Shown here piece by piece: positions 1-8,163 of a stretch of 15,783 nt of DNA. The stretch lies in contig CAJYHD010000085.1 in assembly GCA_913773715.1 (NCBI GenBank), positions 1-15,783 of the forward strand. The letters are read 5' to 3'. How positions within the stretch are numbered: the stretch's first letter is position 1; each line of letters begins with the position of its first letter. The notes below the pieces were generated by a model. The model had not been told where the DNA came from and did no database searches. It saw only the letters and a list, made by a program, of their open reading frames with translations. This stretch comes from an uncultured Sphingobium sp. (GTDB lineage Bacteria > Pseudomonadota > Alphaproteobacteria > Sphingomonadales > Sphingomonadaceae). The position numbers and the translations under genes were made by a program.

Positions 1-1
1 C

Positions 2-97
2 GCCGGCGAGCCGGTGGTCGTCAAGCGCGCGGCGCTGGGCACCTACAAGCTGACGGTGGGGCGCCAGCCGGCGGTCAGGGTACGGCGCCGGCCGTAG
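2..97 (+). CDS. 3' end of an unidentified protein gene (partial)
   Basis: An open frame enters from the left edge and ends at TAG (95-97). It encodes about 31 residues ending in PAVRVRRRP, a basic tail. The third-base-GC-rich codons and the overall 78% GC of the first 180 bases fit a real gene of the chromosomal backbone and contrast with the lower-GC genes that follow. The fragment carries no motif I recognise, so no function is offered. It converges on the leftward polysaccharide operon. Confidence 0.45.
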   Translation, partial: AGEPVVVKRAALGTYKLTVGRQPAVRVRRRP

Positions 98-100
98 GAG

Positions 101-134
101 CGCCCGGTTGCCCGCGCCGCGCCGCGCCCGGGCG
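101..134. terminator. GC-rich inverted repeat between convergent genes (weak terminator candidate)
   Basis: CGCCCGG (101-107) pairs perfectly with CCGGGCG (128-134) across a 20-base GC-rich loop, just after the stop of the partial + strand gene. No T-run follows on either strand, so it is not a classical intrinsic terminator. In DNA this GC-rich a 7-bp repeat can arise by chance. The rest of the gap (135-194) holds nothing I recognise. Confidence 0.2.
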
Positions 135-194
135 GTAGCGGAGAGCGCGATGCGTCCCCTTCTTCGCCCCGCGCTGCTTGCCGGCACCACGCGT

Positions 195-1382
195 CTAGTG
201 CGCTGGTAAACGCACTATTCTAGCTTGCTTTATCACTACCTGCAGCCCCGACGGGCTCTCACTCGCGTCCATGGTCAATGCCAAATTTTGTACCGGACAA
301 AGGTCGGAAACCACAAATGCAGGGCTAGTGCTACGGCTCCCGGTGCGCGCCGTAATCAATAATCTTGTCAATTGCGCACCATTCTGGCACGTTAGCGACC
401 AAGTTAACGCCCCTCCGACAGGAACAGGGCTGTTGTCTACTATCAATTGATAGTGACCGGCCGGCAACATCTGGCGTTGCTGAACAGCAATTCCAGTTGT
501 GCCGGAGCCGGCTTCCACCTCAAGATAACCGCTGTCGTTTTGCGCCTGAATGCTGCCATCGCTGGCCAACGTCCAGTCGAAGGCCGCCGGAATGTCAGGC
601 AGATGCCTAAAGCCAGGATCACGCACGTGACTTCTATCTGCACCCGGCCGCAACAAAGCATAAGCGGCCCACGCTGCGTCATATTGTTGAATGTCGAGAC
701 TGCGTGAGATCAGCGCCGACAGTGCTGCGGATTGAAGCGGCGCACCCGCTCGATTCGCCATTGTGAATAAGCGGACTGCCGTGGTTGGCTGCACTTGCGG
801 GTCGCTGCCAACAAACCACAGAAACGCATCGTACCACAATGGTTTGCGTCCTAAGCGCTTCGCCAATTGCCAAGCGACGGTCGGGTCGCTGGCAGCGCTG
901 CCGAGCACCGGAAACAAGATGTCGCGCGCAGCGATCGATGTACGCAGCGCGCGATCGTAACTGTCGAGCGCGCCGACAACATCTCCTTGGGCAACGCGAT
1001 ATTCAATCGCCCATAAATGTGTTTGAAGATTGCGGCGTGAGAGTTGCTCCGCATAAACCAGCAACGTGGCTGCGCTCTTCATATCACCAGCGCTCCCAGC
1101 GAGCAGACCCAACGTCTGCACTGCGGGAAGCACCGTCGGATCTCGCCTAAGCGCTTTCAACGCCAGCCGTCGCGACGTTGCGAGATCGCCTGCTTGCAGA
1201 TCAGTGTAGGCGCGAAGACCAAGAATTTGCGCGTTCGATCGATTAAGCGACCCCGCGGCCTGCGGATCTGTTCGCCCGACATAAACGCCGAGCGATTGGG
1301 TGCCTACCCACACGCCCATGACGGCAACACCGAGCGCGAGAGCGATCCGTCCCAGCCCACCGGGCCGCGCCATACGCCTCAC
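195..1382 (-). CDS. Membrane-anchored TPR protein with beta-rich C-terminal domain, last gene of the polysaccharide operon
   Basis: The 395-residue protein has one N-terminal hydrophobic segment (about residues 12-33), probably an uncleaved anchor with the rest in the periplasm. Residues about 48-165 are helical with TPR-like spacing (alanine/leucine pairs and motifs such as GDLATSRRLALKALRRDP). Residues about 263-395 change to a beta-rich, sandwich-like pattern with two cysteines (C332, C362) that could form a disulfide. The GTG start overlaps the stop of the kinase gene as GTGA, which implies translational coupling. An ATG three codons later (1371-1373) is an alternative start. Similar TPR proteins occur beside Wzc/GumC genes in sphingomonads, but I know of no assigned role. 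A scaffold or glycan-binding partner of the export machine is inferred. Confidence 0.8.
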   Translation of the reverse strand: MRRMARPGGLGRIALALGVAVMGVWVGTQSLGVYVGRTDPQAAGSLNRSNAQILGLRAYTDLQAGDLATSRRLALKALRRDPTVLPAVQTLGLLAGSAGDMKSAATLLVYAEQLSRRNLQTHLWAIEYRVAQGDVVGALDSYDRALRTSIAARDILFPVLGSAASDPTVAWQLAKRLGRKPLWYDAFLWFVGSDPQVQPTTAVRLFTMANRAGAPLQSAALSALISRSLDIQQYDAAWAAYALLRPGADRSHVRDPGFRHLPDIPAAFDWTLASDGSIQAQNDSGYLEVEAGSGTTGIAVQQRQMLPAGHYQLIVDNSPVPVGGALTWSLTCQNGAQLTRLLITARTGSRSTSPAFVVSDLCPVQNLALTMDASESPSGLQVVIKQARIVRLPAH

Positions 1383-3586
1383 CCCGCAAGCCTACCGCTA
1401 GCGTGAGCATCATCACGACCATAACCATAACCATAGTCATAGCCATAGCCAGACATCGAACGTCGGGTTTCAAACTTTGTCAGCACGCCACCGATAATAT
1501 GCGCGTTCGCGCTGACGAGCCGGTTGATACCCGTGGCGACAAGGCTGGCGCGTATTCCATGCGACTCTACGGCATAGATGACACCCTCAACCCGGCTGGC
1601 GATCAGCGGTGCATCCGCCAAACCCATTACGGGAGGGCTATCGATCACAACATGGTCGAACCGATCAAGCAATTCACCCAGCAGCTTTTGAAGCCGCGAA
1701 CTCGTCAGCAACTCCGCTGCATTGGGTGGCAGCGGACCCGATGTCATGATCGCAAAGCCAAACTTATCTGCGTGGTGCAGCATCGTGTCAGCCAGGTCGG
1801 CGCCTGCAAGATAGTTGCTTAAACCATTTTCGTGACTGACCCCGATCAGGCTGTGCACAGACGGCGAACGCATATCCCCATCGACCAATACCACCCGTCT
1901 TTGCGCCCGCGCCAACACCGTCGCCAAGGCCAGTGCAGTCGTCGATTTGCCCTCAGCTGGCCGTGTGCTGGTGATCGCCAGCGAACGCGGTACACCATGT
2001 TCGGTGGTAAACTGAAGGTTGGCCTGAACAGAAAGGTAAGCATCAACCAAGGACGACTTACGATCAAGGATAGCGGTTCGTGGCTCCTCATCGACGAGCT
2101 TGGGGATTGCTCCCAGCAACGGCAAACCAAGAATGCGTTGCATCTCGTCCGGATCCGCGATTGCTTCATCAGCCTGCTCCAGGAGCAATGCGATTACTGC
2201 ACCCAACCCCAATCCCGCGAAAAGTGCAAGCGCGAGATTAAGCAGCAGACGTGGGCTCGACGGCTTAAGCGGCGGATCAGCCGGATCAACAACTGCAACG
2301 TTATTAATACCGACACCACCAGCAATGCCGATTTCTTTATAGCGTTGCAACAAGCCATCGTACAATTGGCGATTTGTATCAACTTCACGCTGATAGATAT
2401 TGTACTGGATCGCCCGTCGACGCTGGTCGAGAAAGCTGTCCTTCAGCCCGTTGACCCGTGCCTCCAGAAGTTGCTCTCGCTCCACTGCCTGGCGGTATTC
2501 TCCCTGGATCGACCCAGATACACGCTGCTCCTCGCGTGCAATGCTGCGATCGATCTGATCGAGCTGTGACTTCAATGCCTGGGCGGCTGGATATTGCGGC
2601 TCGAATTGAACAAGCAGTTTCTGATAATCGCTGGCGACGACCGCACGACGCGCCCGCAGCGTATTGATCGCATCATTGCGCAGCGCCTCGACCGCTGTCC
2701 CCCCACCACTCTGCTGTAGCTTCGCCTCCGCATCGATGCGGGTCGCCCGCGCTTGCGCCAACGCGCCGTTGAGCGAGGCAAGATCGTCGGCGACCAGCGA
2801 GCGTTCGACTGTCTGCGTCCCACCGGCGGCTTGCGCGGCCGGCAGGTTGATCAATCTCTGCTGTGACGCATAGCCGACCAGTTGGCGCTCCGACGTTTCG
2901 AGTCTTTGACGCAACTGCTCCAGCCTAGTTTCCAAGAAATTCCGCGCATAAGAGGTTGCCTGATAGCGCCGCTCCAAAGAAACCTTAATGAAATTGGTCG
3001 TCCAGGCATTAACAACGCGAGTCGAAAAAATTGGATCAGGACTGACGAACGAAATGTCGACCAATCGCGACAACCGCGTTGGCGTCACCGAAATATGATC
3101 GAGAAGTATTTCCCCGGCAACGCGCAGTCGATCACCGCGCCCACCCGGTGTAAATCGGCCGCCGACCACACTGAAAGCGGGACGCTGACTGGTGTATCCA
3201 AACATTTCGTAGAACTTTGGATCATCGACTAGCTTGAGCTCGGTGGCAACACGCTCAGCTAACACACGCGAACGCAACAGGCCGTATTGCGTTTGATAGA
3301 ACTCTTGATCAGCAGCACCTGTCTCACGCTCAACGCCCTGCACCGGAGCGATATTGTTTGATTCACGCGAAATCTCTAGAGTTGTCTTCGCAGTATATTT
3401 AGGGGTGATAAGCAGAGTCACTACCAAGCCCAGGATAATACATGCGAAGGTCGTCCCCGCAATCACCCACTTGCGGCGGTTGAGCATGCGTAGATAACGG
3501 CGGATCGGTGGAATTTGCTCCTGCTCTCCGCGTCCGGGGAGCACGGCAATTCCAGCAGCGGAGCGCGTCGGATAGGACATGTTCAT
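1379..3586 (-). CDS. Polysaccharide co-polymerase fused to tyrosine autokinase (Wzc/GumC-type, BY-kinase)
   Basis: This 735-residue inner-membrane protein controls chain length and export through cycles of tyrosine phosphorylation. A Wzz-type N-terminus has TM1 at about 39-61, a long periplasmic coiled-coil-like region (about 210-415), the proline-rich motif before TM2 (ADPPLKPSSP) and TM2 at about 445-468. The cytoplasmic kinase shows Walker A (STRPAEGKST, 540-549), Walker A' (VVLVDGDM, 565-572) and Walker B (VVIDSPP, 646-652). The tail carries five alternating tyrosines (714, 716, 718, 720, 722). Co-polymerase and kinase are one polypeptide, unlike the split GelC/GelE pair of sphingan loci. 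The ATG at 3584-3586 is preferred because it follows AAGGCGA and lies 10 bases after the OPX stop; the frame also extends to a TTG at 3628. The gene sits between the OPX and TPR genes. Confidence 0.95.
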   Translation of the reverse strand: MNMSYPTRSAAGIAVLPGRGEQEQIPPIRRYLRMLNRRKWVIAGTTFACIILGLVVTLLITPKYTAKTTLEISRESNNIAPVQGVERETGAADQEFYQTQYGLLRSRVLAERVATELKLVDDPKFYEMFGYTSQRPAFSVVGGRFTPGGRGDRLRVAGEILLDHISVTPTRLSRLVDISFVSPDPIFSTRVVNAWTTNFIKVSLERRYQATSYARNFLETRLEQLRQRLETSERQLVGYASQQRLINLPAAQAAGGTQTVERSLVADDLASLNGALAQARATRIDAEAKLQQSGGGTAVEALRNDAINTLRARRAVVASDYQKLLVQFEPQYPAAQALKSQLDQIDRSIAREEQRVSGSIQGEYRQAVEREQLLEARVNGLKDSFLDQRRRAIQYNIYQREVDTNRQLYDGLLQRYKEIGIAGGVGINNVAVVDPADPPLKPSSPRLLLNLALALFAGLGLGAVIALLLEQADEAIADPDEMQRILGLPLLGAIPKLVDEEPRTAILDRKSSLVDAYLSVQANLQFTTEHGVPRSLAITSTRPAEGKSTTALALATVLARAQRRVVLVDGDMRSPSVHSLIGVSHENGLSNYLAGADLADTMLHHADKFGFAIMTSGPLPPNAAELLTSSRLQKLLGELLDRFDHVVIDSPPVMGLADAPLIASRVEGVIYAVESHGIRASLVATGINRLVSANAHIIGGVLTKFETRRSMSGYGYDYGYGYGRDDAHASGRLAG
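1421..1450 (-). repeat. Hexanucleotide tandem repeat coding the tyrosine tail of the BY-kinase
   Basis: Five successive 6-base units, ATAACC/ATAGTC/ATAGCC on the + strand, read as TATGGY or TATGAC on the coding strand. They encode an alternating Tyr-Gly/Asp run. Two adjacent units are identical and the others differ by one or two bases, so slippage could add or remove Tyr-Gly pairs without shifting the frame. The repeat is seen directly; variation between cells is inference. Confidence 0.8.
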
Positions 3587-3596
3587 GCGCGTCGCC

Positions 3597-4319
3597 TTAT
3601 TGCACGATGGCGATGAGCGGCGCTGCAAGCAACGGCGCGAGGGATACGAAATCGCGGAAGAGACGACGCTGCGGGCTGTCGCCGACGATCACTACATCAT
3701 TGGCGTAAATCTGAGGATCAGCGTAATTCCCCCGCCGGATCGCATCCAAATTATAAAGGCCGGCTATCCGTTGGTTGCCAACAGTTCGCAAAATTACCAC
3801 ATCGTCCTGCTTGGCAAATTCCGACAAGCCCTTGGCAGATGCAATTGCGCGCAGCAACGTCATCTGATTTGTCACAGGGTAAAGACCTGGTGCAGTGACC
3901 TGACCGTCAACTGTAACGACCTGACTGACCGAAGCCTTGATGTTGACAGTCACATCCGGGCGCTTCACCCCGGCGCGCGTCAGTGCAGAAGCGATGCTCG
4001 ATGACAATTCCTGCGCGGTCTTCCCGCCTGCATCAAGCGTACCAATCAAAGGCATGGCGATCCGCCCACTGCCGTCGACCTGCACATCTCGGGTGAACTC
4101 AGGAATACCGAAGACATCAACGCTGATGTTGTCGAGTGGGCCGATCAAACTCTGCCGATCCGGTGCGATCAAATCGGCACGTGTCGGAGCCGGCATTGTG
4201 GTCTGGGCATCGAGCACCTTGAGGGTCGAGGAGCTGCGTAGCGGGGTGCGCCCAACGCAGCCGGTCGCGAGCACGGCGACACTCGCCAGCAACGTCAGAG
4301 ATTTACGCATTGAGAGCAA
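3597..4319 (-). CDS. Outer-membrane polysaccharide export lipoprotein (Wza/OPX family)
   Basis: This 240-residue lipoprotein of the OPX family forms the periplasmic/outer-membrane conduit for the polymer. The signal peptide ends in a lipobox, LATG-C with Cys21. The Poly_export domain (about 57-130) contains IGPLDNISVDVFG and DGSGRIAMPLIG, and an SLBB-type segment (about 135-185) contains TVDGQVTAPGLYPV. It is short compared with E. coli Wza and ends in a hydrophobic stretch (about 226-239) that could be the membrane-spanning part. Two starts compete. The TTG at 4317-4319 has AGGAGA just upstream; the ATG three codons later (4308-4310) lies too far from that site. The signal peptide is intact either way. 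The gene follows the polymerase candidate and precedes the co-polymerase, its expected partner. Confidence 0.93.
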   Translation of the reverse strand: MLSMRKSLTLLASVAVLATGCVGRTPLRSSSTLKVLDAQTTMPAPTRADLIAPDRQSLIGPLDNISVDVFGIPEFTRDVQVDGSGRIAMPLIGTLDAGGKTAQELSSSIASALTRAGVKRPDVTVNIKASVSQVVTVDGQVTAPGLYPVTNQMTLLRAIASAKGLSEFAKQDDVVILRTVGNQRIAGLYNLDAIRRGNYADPQIYANDVVIVGDSPQRRLFRDFVSLAPLLAAPLIAIVQ

Positions 4320-4355
4320 CAGTCTCCTGATGTACCCTGCCCGGGCACTGGCGCT

Positions 4356-5744
4356 CTATAGGGTTGAACGCTCATCCGGTAAAGCCGGGGATAGCGGCAC
4401 CGTAAGCCAGGCCGCCGCCACTACCAAGACCACCATGATGATCGGGGTACGCGCCGGATAGTCGGTGAAGCTAGCCAGCAGCACCAGAGCAATAATAATG
4501 CTACCTAGCCTTCCTCGCAGCGTGTCGCCATCTGGCGTGTGCCGCCATACAATCCATGTCCGGCGCGCGAACCACGCCAGCGCTGCGATTAGTAGCAATG
4601 CGCCCGGGATTCCAGATTCGATCAGTAGCTCAAGAAAGTCGTCATGAGCGTGGTTGAAGTAGGTGGGCTTCAACAGCCGGTCAGGCTCCACTACGGCGAA
4701 CAACGTCGCAAAGCCGCCCTGTCCGGCGCCCAGCGGCAGGTACGTGCGGACCATCTCGAGCACAACCGGCAGCGCACGAATCCGCATATCATCGCCGATC
4801 ACAGCGTCGTTCAGTCGATCTAGCGATGCCGAACGCCCGGCATACAGGCTAGCCGCGACGAGTCCTACACACACTAGTACACCGGCTACACCGACCAAAA
4901 ATGCCATGCGGCGTGACAGGCGCAATCCGGCGCGACGCGCAACGCTGATCCCCAGCACCGTTCCCGCTAATAGTGCCACCAACCCCAGCATCAACCCCGC
5001 ACGTGATCCAGTCGCGAGGATCATCAGCGCGAACCAGAGGACAGTAATGCCACCCGCTGCCACCCGCCAAGGTGCAAGCGGGCGGGTAGTCGCCCAATGC
5101 AACGCGGCCACGATGCCAATTGCCAAGAATAACGCCTGATGGTTGCGGTTGGCCAGCAAGCCGCTAGCAAAGCCCAGTCGTTCGTTGATGAACGGGTTGT
5201 CGAACGTGCTGCCCGCAAATTGCATGGCGGCCAAGACGCTTGATAAGCCCACCATCGCCACCAGAAATGGCACTACCAATTTCAATTCCCGTCGTGGCAC
5301 CGTGGCCACCAACAGCAACGTGCAAGTCGGGACGATCAACGCGAACAGCGCGTTACGTGCTCCATCCGGCACGATTGCCGCAGGCCGCCAGGCATCAGCC
5401 ACCGCGGGCACGCCCGCGCCTATATCAAACCATGCGCGGCCGGGCAGCGCTCTCCACAAAGCAGGAGGCAAGGGCACCAGTTGCAGCAAGACGATCAGAA
5501 TTGCTGCCGCCAAGATGAAACCCAGGTTCCTATAAGAGCGCAAGTCGAAGCGTTGTGTCGAGCCGATGGCGATGGCAACCAGCAACATCGAACCCGTACG
5601 CACGACCGCCTGCCCCAACGTGTCAGGGAAGGATGCCCCACCAGTGAGCGTCGCCAGCGTAAGCATCGCCGCTAGCAAAAGGGTCGCGAGCGCAGGCCGT
5701 TCGGTGGAGCGCCGGGAAGCAGCAGAACGCATAAAGGAGGTCAT
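4356..5744 (-). CDS. O-antigen ligase / Wzy-type polysaccharide polymerase candidate
   Basis: This 462-residue polytopic inner-membrane protein has about 11-12 hydrophobic segments and a large loop in the second half. Wzy_C (O-antigen ligase superfamily) signatures are visible: LANRNHQA (197-204), TGSRAG (245-250) with the conserved arginine, FNHAHDDFLELLIESG (363-378) with the histidines, and FTDYPARTP (426-434). Members either polymerise undecaprenyl-linked repeat units or ligate glycan to an acceptor. Next to OPX and co-polymerase genes, polymerisation is the likelier role, but sequence alone does not separate the two. The ATG at 5742-5744 has no clear Shine-Dalgarno; an in-frame ATG lies at 5730-5732. 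A second Wzy-like protein is encoded in the divergent operon. Confidence 0.87.
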   Translation of the reverse strand: MTSFMRSAASRRSTERPALATLLLAAMLTLATLTGGASFPDTLGQAVVRTGSMLLVAIAIGSTQRFDLRSYRNLGFILAAAILIVLLQLVPLPPALWRALPGRAWFDIGAGVPAVADAWRPAAIVPDGARNALFALIVPTCTLLLVATVPRRELKLVVPFLVAMVGLSSVLAAMQFAGSTFDNPFINERLGFASGLLANRNHQALFLAIGIVAALHWATTRPLAPWRVAAGGITVLWFALMILATGSRAGLMLGLVALLAGTVLGISVARRAGLRLSRRMAFLVGVAGVLVCVGLVAASLYAGRSASLDRLNDAVIGDDMRIRALPVVLEMVRTYLPLGAGQGGFATLFAVVEPDRLLKPTYFNHAHDDFLELLIESGIPGALLLIAALAWFARRTWIVWRHTPDGDTLRGRLGSIIIALVLLASFTDYPARTPIIMVVLVVAAAWLTVPLSPALPDERSTL

Positions 5745-5794
5745 CCGGGCTGGTAGATCGATCGATGGACAGGCGTCTGTTAAGTGGGGCGGGT

Positions 5795-7231
5795 TCAGAT
5801 CTGTTGTCCAGCGCCATTGAGCCAGCGCCTGTCAGGCGCATGCCAATAGATCCATTGGCCAATCGTACGATCGTACCAACGATAGCCGTCCGCGACGCCA
5901 GCAGGGCGTGCATCGCTGGTGCCCGAGGGCCAGCCACGCTCAGTGGCGGGAGGCCAACCAGAATTGGAATGGACGATACCCGCTCCTAGAACCGCCACGC
6001 GCGGATCACGGAGACCAACGGCGGTATTGCCGATCACCGACCAGCCGGTGCATCCCGCATCGCCAGCAATTGCCAGTGTGGTGCCGCCGCTACCCGATCC
6101 GCCCCAGCGCGGGCGATTCTCGAATGCGTTCCCGATGACGCGGATCGCCTGACTGCCCCGGGCAGCAATGCCAGCTCCCGCGCCCATATTGGCGAAGCTG
6201 TTGGCGATCACGCCCAACTTCTCGGAATGATCGAGTACGAGACCGTCCGTCCCGCACCATTCGAAGCGGTTGCCGGTCAACTCCATCCCCGAACAATTTG
6301 CCAGTCGGATACCGGACGCTGGAATTGTCCTGCCGGCGCTAATGAAATTGTTGGTAATGCGACAATCGGTCCCACCACCCTCAATATCAATTGCGAGGCC
6401 GTCGATCGAATCGAAGACACAGCCGTTCATCGATGGCCCCATGAAGAACGGCTCAGCATCGCTGCCGCGAGCCAATCGGCGCGTACTGCGCACGCCAAAC
6501 GGCCCGGAGAAAAAGGTACAGTCACTCAGGCGTGCATCAACTGTGTCGACAAGAACCAGTGGGCAGGAGGCGAAGAAACAGCGAGCGAACGCTACACTCT
6601 CGCTTATTCCAACTCGCCCGGCAGGCTGAGCCTCGCATTGCGAGGTGACAGTGGCACGATCCTCATCACCGAAAAAACGGCAGTCGCGAAACGTGACGTG
6701 ATGATGATCATCGAGCAGCGTGTTAATACGATAGAAGGTCACATTGTCGAACAGCACGTGCTCGACATGACGCAAATGCAGGTCGACCCCCGGTTCGGCG
6801 CGGTCCACCGGTGCGATAGTCAGATCGCGGATGACCGCGCCTCCGGCACGGCGATCAAAGCCGGTGCCCGCCATCCGCAGCATGCCGCTCCTGCCTAGCT
6901 TGATCGTGGCGCGGTATACCCCGGTTCCAATCAGGCAGACATCCGGCGGCACATCAATCGTTCGATTGATCAGCAGCGGTCCGTCGATCAGCACCGCTGA
7001 CCCACTGGCGAAAGCGGCCTCCAGCATGGCGGCATCGTCGCTCGTGCCATCCATCCGAGCACCGAACGTCCTCGGCGTCACCATTCCCGAAGGAGGATGC
7101 CGCGATGTCGCGTCCGGCATTGAGGGCGCTCGCGATTGCCCGGATACCGCGCTGCCGACTCCGGCGCTACCAGCCATTGCCAGTGCAGTCAGTACGCGAC
7201 GCCGCGAGCAATCAGGATCGAAGCCATCCAT
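5795..7231 (-). CDS. Tat-exported right-handed beta-helix protein (pectate-lyase-3 / polysaccharide lyase-like)
   Basis: The 478-residue protein starts with a twin-arginine signal, SRRRVLTALAM (9-19), so it is probably exported folded. FGARMDGTSDDAAMLEAAF (56-74) is the typical entry of the Pectate_lyase_3 / beta-helix superfamily. Regular beta-helix turns follow to about residue 405, with repeated N-x-F or C-x-F steps such as DNVTF, DCRFF, DCTFF, TNNF, GNRF, ANSF and GNAF. Residues about 448-470 are tryptophan- and tyrosine-rich (RWYD, GQWIYW, RRWLN). In an export operon such proteins are usually lyases, hydrolases or epimerases acting on the polymer, and some bind without catalysis. No catalytic residues can be assigned by eye. 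The start lies 8 bases after the methyltransferase stop, without a strong ribosome binding site. Confidence 0.85.
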   Translation of the reverse strand: MDGFDPDCSRRRVLTALAMAGSAGVGSAVSGQSRAPSMPDATSRHPPSGMVTPRTFGARMDGTSDDAAMLEAAFASGSAVLIDGPLLINRTIDVPPDVCLIGTGVYRATIKLGRSGMLRMAGTGFDRRAGGAVIRDLTIAPVDRAEPGVDLHLRHVEHVLFDNVTFYRINTLLDDHHHVTFRDCRFFGDEDRATVTSQCEAQPAGRVGISESVAFARCFFASCPLVLVDTVDARLSDCTFFSGPFGVRSTRRLARGSDAEPFFMGPSMNGCVFDSIDGLAIDIEGGGTDCRITNNFISAGRTIPASGIRLANCSGMELTGNRFEWCGTDGLVLDHSEKLGVIANSFANMGAGAGIAARGSQAIRVIGNAFENRPRWGGSGSGGTTLAIAGDAGCTGWSVIGNTAVGLRDPRVAVLGAGIVHSNSGWPPATERGWPSGTSDARPAGVADGYRWYDRTIGQWIYWHAPDRRWLNGAGQQI

Positions 7232-7239
7232 GCCAAGGA

Positions 7240-8067
7240 TCAGCGCGAGAAGCAGATGAGGTCGTTCGCCTCGTCGGCGACGAACATCCGCCGCAACTCG
7301 ACACGCGCATCATCGGCGTCGAACACCTGACCATCAATCGTCAATCGCGGCAGGTGCGGCAAGATAAGATCGCAAAAGGCGTCGGAATCAACCCCAGCGA
7401 CATTGCGCAAGTGATGTGGTAGGAATTCGACAAACAGACGCTGCGCACCTGCCAACAGTCTCGGCATACCGCGCAATGCGAAAACTTCCGAGCCTTCAAT
7501 GTCCATCACGATCGTGTCGAACGTGCCGTCCAAGGCATTGTCGAGCCGCTGCATCGGCACCCGCACGATTGATGGATTATCGTAGGTATAGCGACCGTCC
7601 GCGATGATCGGACGACGCTTGGCTCCGCCGGAATTCAGGCGACTAAGCATGAATTCGATCTCGCCATCCGCCTCACCTGCGGCATAGCCGTGCAGGGTGA
7701 CGTTAACGATACTGTTCAGGGCCAAATTCGCCGCCAGAAACCGATAGGTATCTGGATTGGCCTCGATAGCGGTTACGTGGGCCACGTGTCGTGCGACGGG
7801 AACTACCAGCGTGCCGACATGCGCGCCCACAAACAATACCCGCGATGCCGGATCGGTGACCGCGTTGATCGCCTCTACCTCATGGTCTGACCAAGCTAGG
7901 TTGCGACGCAGGACGTTGGCCAAGGCGATATCTGAGGCTGCAATCGAGAATACACCATTAGGCGTGCGATAAATGGTGCCAACTAGATTCTGGCTGGGCA
8001 AATGACGCGTCAGCGTGCGGATACGACGGCCCAAGGCAGTCTTCAATCGTGTCACCGCTGACCGCAT
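7240..8067 (-). CDS. FkbM-family SAM-dependent methyltransferase
   Basis: The 275-residue cytoplasmic Rossmann-fold protein of the FkbM family probably O-methylates a sugar of the repeat unit. Motif I reads LFVGAHVGTL (78-87), the acidic residue for the SAM ribose is E102 in AIEANPDTY, and the family sequence IVMDIEGSE lies at 186-194, preceded by VPMQRLDN. Motif I has Phe79 where most family members carry Asp, so activity or SAM geometry may differ. The ATG at 8065-8067 is preferred; the frame also reaches a TTG at 8092-8094, preceded by no ribosome binding site. It is the first gene of the leftward operon and faces the flippase gene. A sugar target is inferred from context. Confidence 0.88.
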   Translation of the reverse strand: MRSAVTRLKTALGRRIRTLTRHLPSQNLVGTIYRTPNGVFSIAASDIALANVLRRNLAWSDHEVEAINAVTDPASRVLFVGAHVGTLVVPVARHVAHVTAIEANPDTYRFLAANLALNSIVNVTLHGYAAGEADGEIEFMLSRLNSGGAKRRPIIADGRYTYDNPSIVRVPMQRLDNALDGTFDTIVMDIEGSEVFALRGMPRLLAGAQRLFVEFLPHHLRNVAGVDSDAFCDLILPHLPRLTIDGQVFDADDARVELRRMFVADEANDLICFSR

Positions 8068-8163
8068 AAGGCGCTCGTTTCCGTTTTCATACAAAAGGGG
8101 ATGCTGCTGCCCTACCGGGTTCGATCGGGGACGGCAACGGTATGCGGCACCCCGGCACCTGCA

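Noticed and set aside
197..216. Hairpin AGTGCG/CGCACT overlapping the stop of the TPR gene as a terminator
   Set aside because: The stem has only six pairs, an eight-base loop and no T-run on either strand, so it gives no real support for termination.
1403..2569. Long + strand open frames opposite the kinase gene
   Set aside because: They are antisense to a gene with complete domain motifs, read as low-complexity basic sequence and have no ribosome binding sites.
4663..5535. + strand open frames opposite the Wzy_C-type gene
   Set aside because: They are rich in Arg, Ser, Pro and Ala, as expected from the complement of a GC-rich membrane-protein gene, and show no domain.
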